From contig JAVBKB010000214.1 in NCBI GenBank assembly GCA_031554275.1, positions 1 through 24,899 on the forward strand: a stretch of DNA of 24,899 nucleotides, written 5' to 3'. Positions within the stretch are counted from its first letter, which is position 1. Every line of letters starts with the position of its first letter. Position numbers and translations under genes: made by a program. Shown in pieces: positions 22,664-24,899 of this stretch. The notes under the pieces were generated by a model. It saw nothing but the letters and a program-made list of their open reading frames with translations. It was not told the DNA's origin and did not search any database. This DNA comes from JAVBKB01 sp031554275 (GTDB lineage: Bacteria > Bacillota > Bacilli > JARBTR01).

Positions 22664-23254
22664 ATGAAAATCACAAATGATAGAAGGATTGATCGAACAA
22701 AAAAAGCTCTAAGAGAGGCAATATTAGCTCTAATTGTGGAAAAGCCAATTTCGAAGATTTCTATAACTGAGCTATGTAACATCGCCAACATTAACCGTGC
22801 GACTTTCTATGCGCACTACGATACACAAGAAGAGCTTTTGAGGAGTATAGAAACAGAAGAGGTAGACAAATTCATTAATTTTATAAAAAAATGGATACCA
22901 CTTCATCCGAATGCGGACGTTGAGTACTTCTTTACCGAAGCGTTGAAATATGTCTATGGGGAACGGGAAATTTGGAAAACGCTTCTCTGCAACAATAGAA
23001 GTCCGCATTTTTCTGAGTCCTTGTCTCAATCAATTCGTGATTTAGCGCTTCCATTTCTTTTCGCTGAATTGACAGATTTCCACTTCGCAGCCCAATATGC
23101 AGCTGAATTCATTAGTGGTGGCTTTGTGAGCATCACTAGAAAGGCCTTAGTTGAAGATTTCAAGGGGATAGGGGAGGGATTGTCAAAGGATGGCGAAAAT
23201 TTAAATAGCGGCCTTGTAGCTCGCCTGCTCAATGTCCCTAAGAAACTGCAGTGA
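22664..23254 (+). CDS. TetR/AcrR family transcriptional regulator
   Basis: A 196-residue DNA-binding regulator. The N-terminal helix-turn-helix (about residues 10-55) shows the TetR pattern: RRIDRTKKALREAILALI, then KISITELCNIANINRATFYA and HYDTQEELL. The C-terminal part is the ligand- and dimer-forming region, resembling the TetR_C_33-type group with a long helix before WIPLHPNADVEYF. TTGGAG lies eight bases upstream of the ATG. It is divergent from the MMPL exporter gene and most likely represses it until a substrate binds, the usual arrangement for such pairs. A hairpin element lies just upstream and a 158-bp hairpin copy lies just downstream. Confidence 0.9.
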   Translation: MKITNDRRIDRTKKALREAILALIVEKPISKISITELCNIANINRATFYAHYDTQEELLRSIETEEVDKFINFIKKWIPLHPNADVEYFFTEALKYVYGEREIWKTLLCNNRSPHFSESLSQSIRDLALPFLFAELTDFHFAAQYAAEFISGGFVSITRKALVEDFKGIGEGLSKDGENLNSGLVARLLNVPKKLQ

Positions 23255-23304
23255 CGAATTTACTGAAGTATCTGGTGGATAGTCGCGACTCAAAGCGACG
23301 CCTG

Positions 23305-23462
23305 ATCCTGATTACCGATTAAGATAGCGAATGCTTTGTGGTAATTTTCCATCTCGCTTTGTTAAAAAAGTGCTTAAATATCAAGATATTCGCGCATTTT
23401 TTGCCGCGCGAGATGAAAAATTTCCGGACAAATCATTCACTATTTTAATCGGTAATCAGGAT
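23305..23462. repeat. 158-bp hairpin element, copy 2
   Basis: Same length and orientation as the copy at 19628-19785, with three base differences. One of them (CATCTCGC here) improves pairing with the opposite arm. It sits between the convergent tetR and glycosyltransferase genes and so may also serve as a two-way terminator. Confidence 0.85.
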
Positions 23463-23551
23463 GAGACCTCCATCGATTAGGTATCGAGGAAGGAACGGTA
23501 ATCGTTCATTTTGGGATTGCCGAAGTGGATAGACGGGTGCAGAAACAAAAT

Positions 23552-23585
23552 AATCTCTGGATGATGTACAATCATTCCAGAGATT
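23552..23585 (-). terminator. Terminator of the glycosyltransferase operon
   Basis: AATCTCTGGATGAT and ATCATTCCAGAGATT form a 14-bp stem with one bulged base around a five-base loop. It follows the stop codon at once; ATTTTG comes after it on the minus strand. Confidence 0.7.
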
Positions 23586-23586
23586 T

Positions 23587-24474
23587 TCATAGTGTTTTCA
23601 TAAATTTCTTTTTGTAGAATTTAAATCCCAACCACCAAGGTAAGTAGGCTACTTTACTCAAGACTCCAACAATCCCATTACCCAAACCTAGTGACTTCTT
23701 CAATCTCTGAATAATTTTCAATGAACTGCGACAGCCTTTGTACAGAAATACAATTCCTCGAGGTAGTTTCTTCACTTGTAAGTATTCGACTTCATTGTCT
23801 TCTACCATTTTCAAAAACATTGATTTTGCCTCTAATTGTTGAATTGTTTGTCTTGCTGCATTCGTGCCAGTGATTCTTACTTTAGACAAAGCTTCTGGGT
23901 AGGCATAGCAAGGATATTCAGTTGCAATTGTAATCCACAGGTATCCATCTTCACCGTAGAGCATTTCACTGGAAAACCTTTTTGGAGGATTTTCAAGGAT
24001 GTCTCTTTTAATCATGACTGTTGGTGTTGCAATGGGTAAGGAAACGAAGCTGATTTTGAAAATATCACCTTTAAACCATGATGTGTCAACTACAGATTCG
24101 TCCTTCTCATCAAAGCGGATGTAAGGTGTATGGCTGAAATGAATATTTTCCTGCTCCATATACTTCAACTGCTTCTCAAGCTTATCTGGGAGAAAGAGGT
24201 CATCTGAGTCTAGAAATGCAATATACTCACCAGACGCCATATCTATACCAACATTTCTTGCCGCTCCAGGACCACCATTTTCTTTCTGAATCAGTTTAAT
24301 TCTTGGATCATCAAGGGGAACATCAGAAAGGCGGATATCATCCTTTGAACCATCATCGATCAGAATGATTTCATAGTCGGTGAAAGTTTGTGCAAAAACA
24401 CTCGTAAGAGCTTCTTTAACCCAATCAAACCGATTATAGAACGGGATAATAACACTCACTTTTGGAATAGGCAC
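23587..24474 (-). CDS. Family 2 glycosyltransferase
   Basis: A 295-residue enzyme of the GT-A fold, family 2. It has the nucleotide-binding start VSVIIPFYNR (6-15), IILIDDGSKDD (36-46), the ENGGPGAARNVGIDMASGEY stretch (65-84) and the metal site FLDSDD (87-92). A further acceptor-site motif is YGEDGYLW (173-180). It uses a nucleotide sugar to extend an envelope polysaccharide, teichoic acid or glycolipid. The C-terminal 30 residues are basic and aromatic (YLPWWLGFKFYKKKF), suggesting that it lies on the membrane surface. The start is GTG, with a GGGGGAGAGG-type site just upstream. It begins 24 bases after the stop of the partial gene at the right edge, so they form one operon. The acceptor is unknown. 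Confidence 0.9.
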   Translation of the reverse strand: MPIPKVSVIIPFYNRFDWVKEALTSVFAQTFTDYEIILIDDGSKDDIRLSDVPLDDPRIKLIQKENGGPGAARNVGIDMASGEYIAFLDSDDLFLPDKLEKQLKYMEQENIHFSHTPYIRFDEKDESVVDTSWFKGDIFKISFVSLPIATPTVMIKRDILENPPKRFSSEMLYGEDGYLWITIATEYPCYAYPEALSKVRITGTNAARQTIQQLEAKSMFLKMVEDNEVEYLQVKKLPRGIVFLYKGCRSSLKIIQRLKKSLGLGNGIVGVLSKVAYLPWWLGFKFYKKKFMKTL

Positions 24475-24498
24475 AACCCTCTCCCCCTTTCGTCACTG

Positions 24499-24899
24499 TT
24501 AATCTAAGACCGTTAACTGGAGCTCAGGTATCTCAGTGCTAGATACACCACTCACCTTAACTAGATCTTTTGAATAATCACCTACAAAAATTGCAATATA
24601 GGTTCTCGTCGATTTTTTGTATGCAGTAAAAGTCGTTGTTTTGTCATAGTGATTATTGGAACCTATTTTCGCATAGTGGATAAACCCGTTCTTCACCTCT
24701 TGCTCCATGTTTGCATGAATTGCAAAGTGGTGCCCAACTACATCATCATTTGTAATTGATATTTCATATGTGAAAAAGACCAAGTTTTTCTTCTTATCAA
24801 TTTGGCATTTAATGAACTTTGAGTTCTCAATATTGACTGTTAAATGCTTCGAAGGATCCTTTTGAAGCGAGCGATAACCTACAAAGGCAGCAACAAATA
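24499..24899 (-). CDS. C-terminal part of an unrecognised, probably membrane-anchored protein
   Basis: The reading frame is open from the right edge, so the gene continues beyond the window; 133 codons are visible. The first few residues are hydrophobic (FVAAFVGYRS), probably the end of a membrane helix. A soluble domain follows with strand-like segments (HLTVNIENSKFIKCQID, NLVFFTYEISITND, TRTYIAIFVGDYS), ending in ELQLTVLD. A start inside the window at the TTG at 24783 is unlikely, because the frame runs upstream without a stop and keeps coding character. It is the upstream partner of a glycosyltransferase gene, so it may be an envelope glycosylation or polymer-handling protein. I do not recognise the domain. 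Confidence 0.6.
   Translation of the reverse strand, partial: FVAAFVGYRSLQKDPSKHLTVNIENSKFIKCQIDKKKNLVFFTYEISITNDDVVGHHFAIHANMEQEVKNGFIHYAKIGSNNHYDKTTTFTAYKKSTRTYIAIFVGDYSKDLVKVSGVSSTEIPELQLTVLD

Noticed and set aside
19628..23462. A true composite transposon with a transposase
   Set aside because: Neither repeat encodes a protein and no transposase gene lies in or near the unit. No target duplication is visible at the outer edges, so only a non-autonomous origin can be suggested.

Overview
The window is AT-rich DNA (by eye about 35% GC) from a low-GC Gram-positive bacterium (Bacillota). Evidence for this is the strong GGAGG-type ribosome binding sites, the frequent TTG and GTG starts, an RlmCD-type rRNA methyltransferase, a YdfJ-like MMPL exporter, and a Firmicutes-type holin-like type I toxin. 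A lic-type phosphocholine locus points to a Lactobacillales- or Erysipelothrix-like cell envelope. I cannot name the genus.

Positions 1-10,400 are an accessory region. Most genes are on the minus strand and are small orphans: a helicase cut by the left edge with an XpaC-family partner, a DUF2004-like protein, two small membrane proteins and three unrecognised proteins. Better-recognised genes among them are a YxjG/MetE-C-like methyltransferase and a plus-strand secreted seven-bladed propeller protein. The gaps between these genes hold broken gene ends that resemble one another: two copies of a QDFKNK peptide, two of a KYVPIK peptide, two of a GLxxKPxTxHF peptide, and three copies of a 3' flank. 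This looks like repeated gain, duplication and decay of cassettes, as in immunity-gene arrays, but no toxin is visible here. The region ends in a 28-residue type I toxin gene with a probable antisense RNA.

Positions 11,000-12,450 hold a conserved housekeeping gene, the 23S rRNA uracil methyltransferase.

Positions 12,800-19,500 are the core of the window, a phosphocholine decoration locus. Leftward are licC (CTP:phosphocholine cytidylyltransferase), licB (choline uptake), and a 639-residue protein fusing a winged helix, a divergent nucleotidyltransferase and a LicA choline kinase. Divergent from these are a TacF-like flippase and LicD. Choline would be imported by LicB, phosphorylated by the LicA domain, activated by LicC, and transferred by LicD onto envelope glycopolymer precursors that the flippase exports. 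Copies of a 15-bp repeat overlap both promoters in the divergent gap. This suggests that the kinase fusion is itself the repressor, coupling enzyme and regulator in one protein.

Positions 19,500-23,500 hold an MMPL exporter and a divergent TetR regulator. They are flanked by two 158-bp copies of a long hairpin repeat, with a different 157-bp hairpin element between the two genes. Similar but distinct inverted-repeat elements lie at 12,598-12,749 and 19,509-19,609. The right edge carries a family 2 glycosyltransferase and the C-terminal part of an unrecognised, probably membrane-anchored protein in the same operon.
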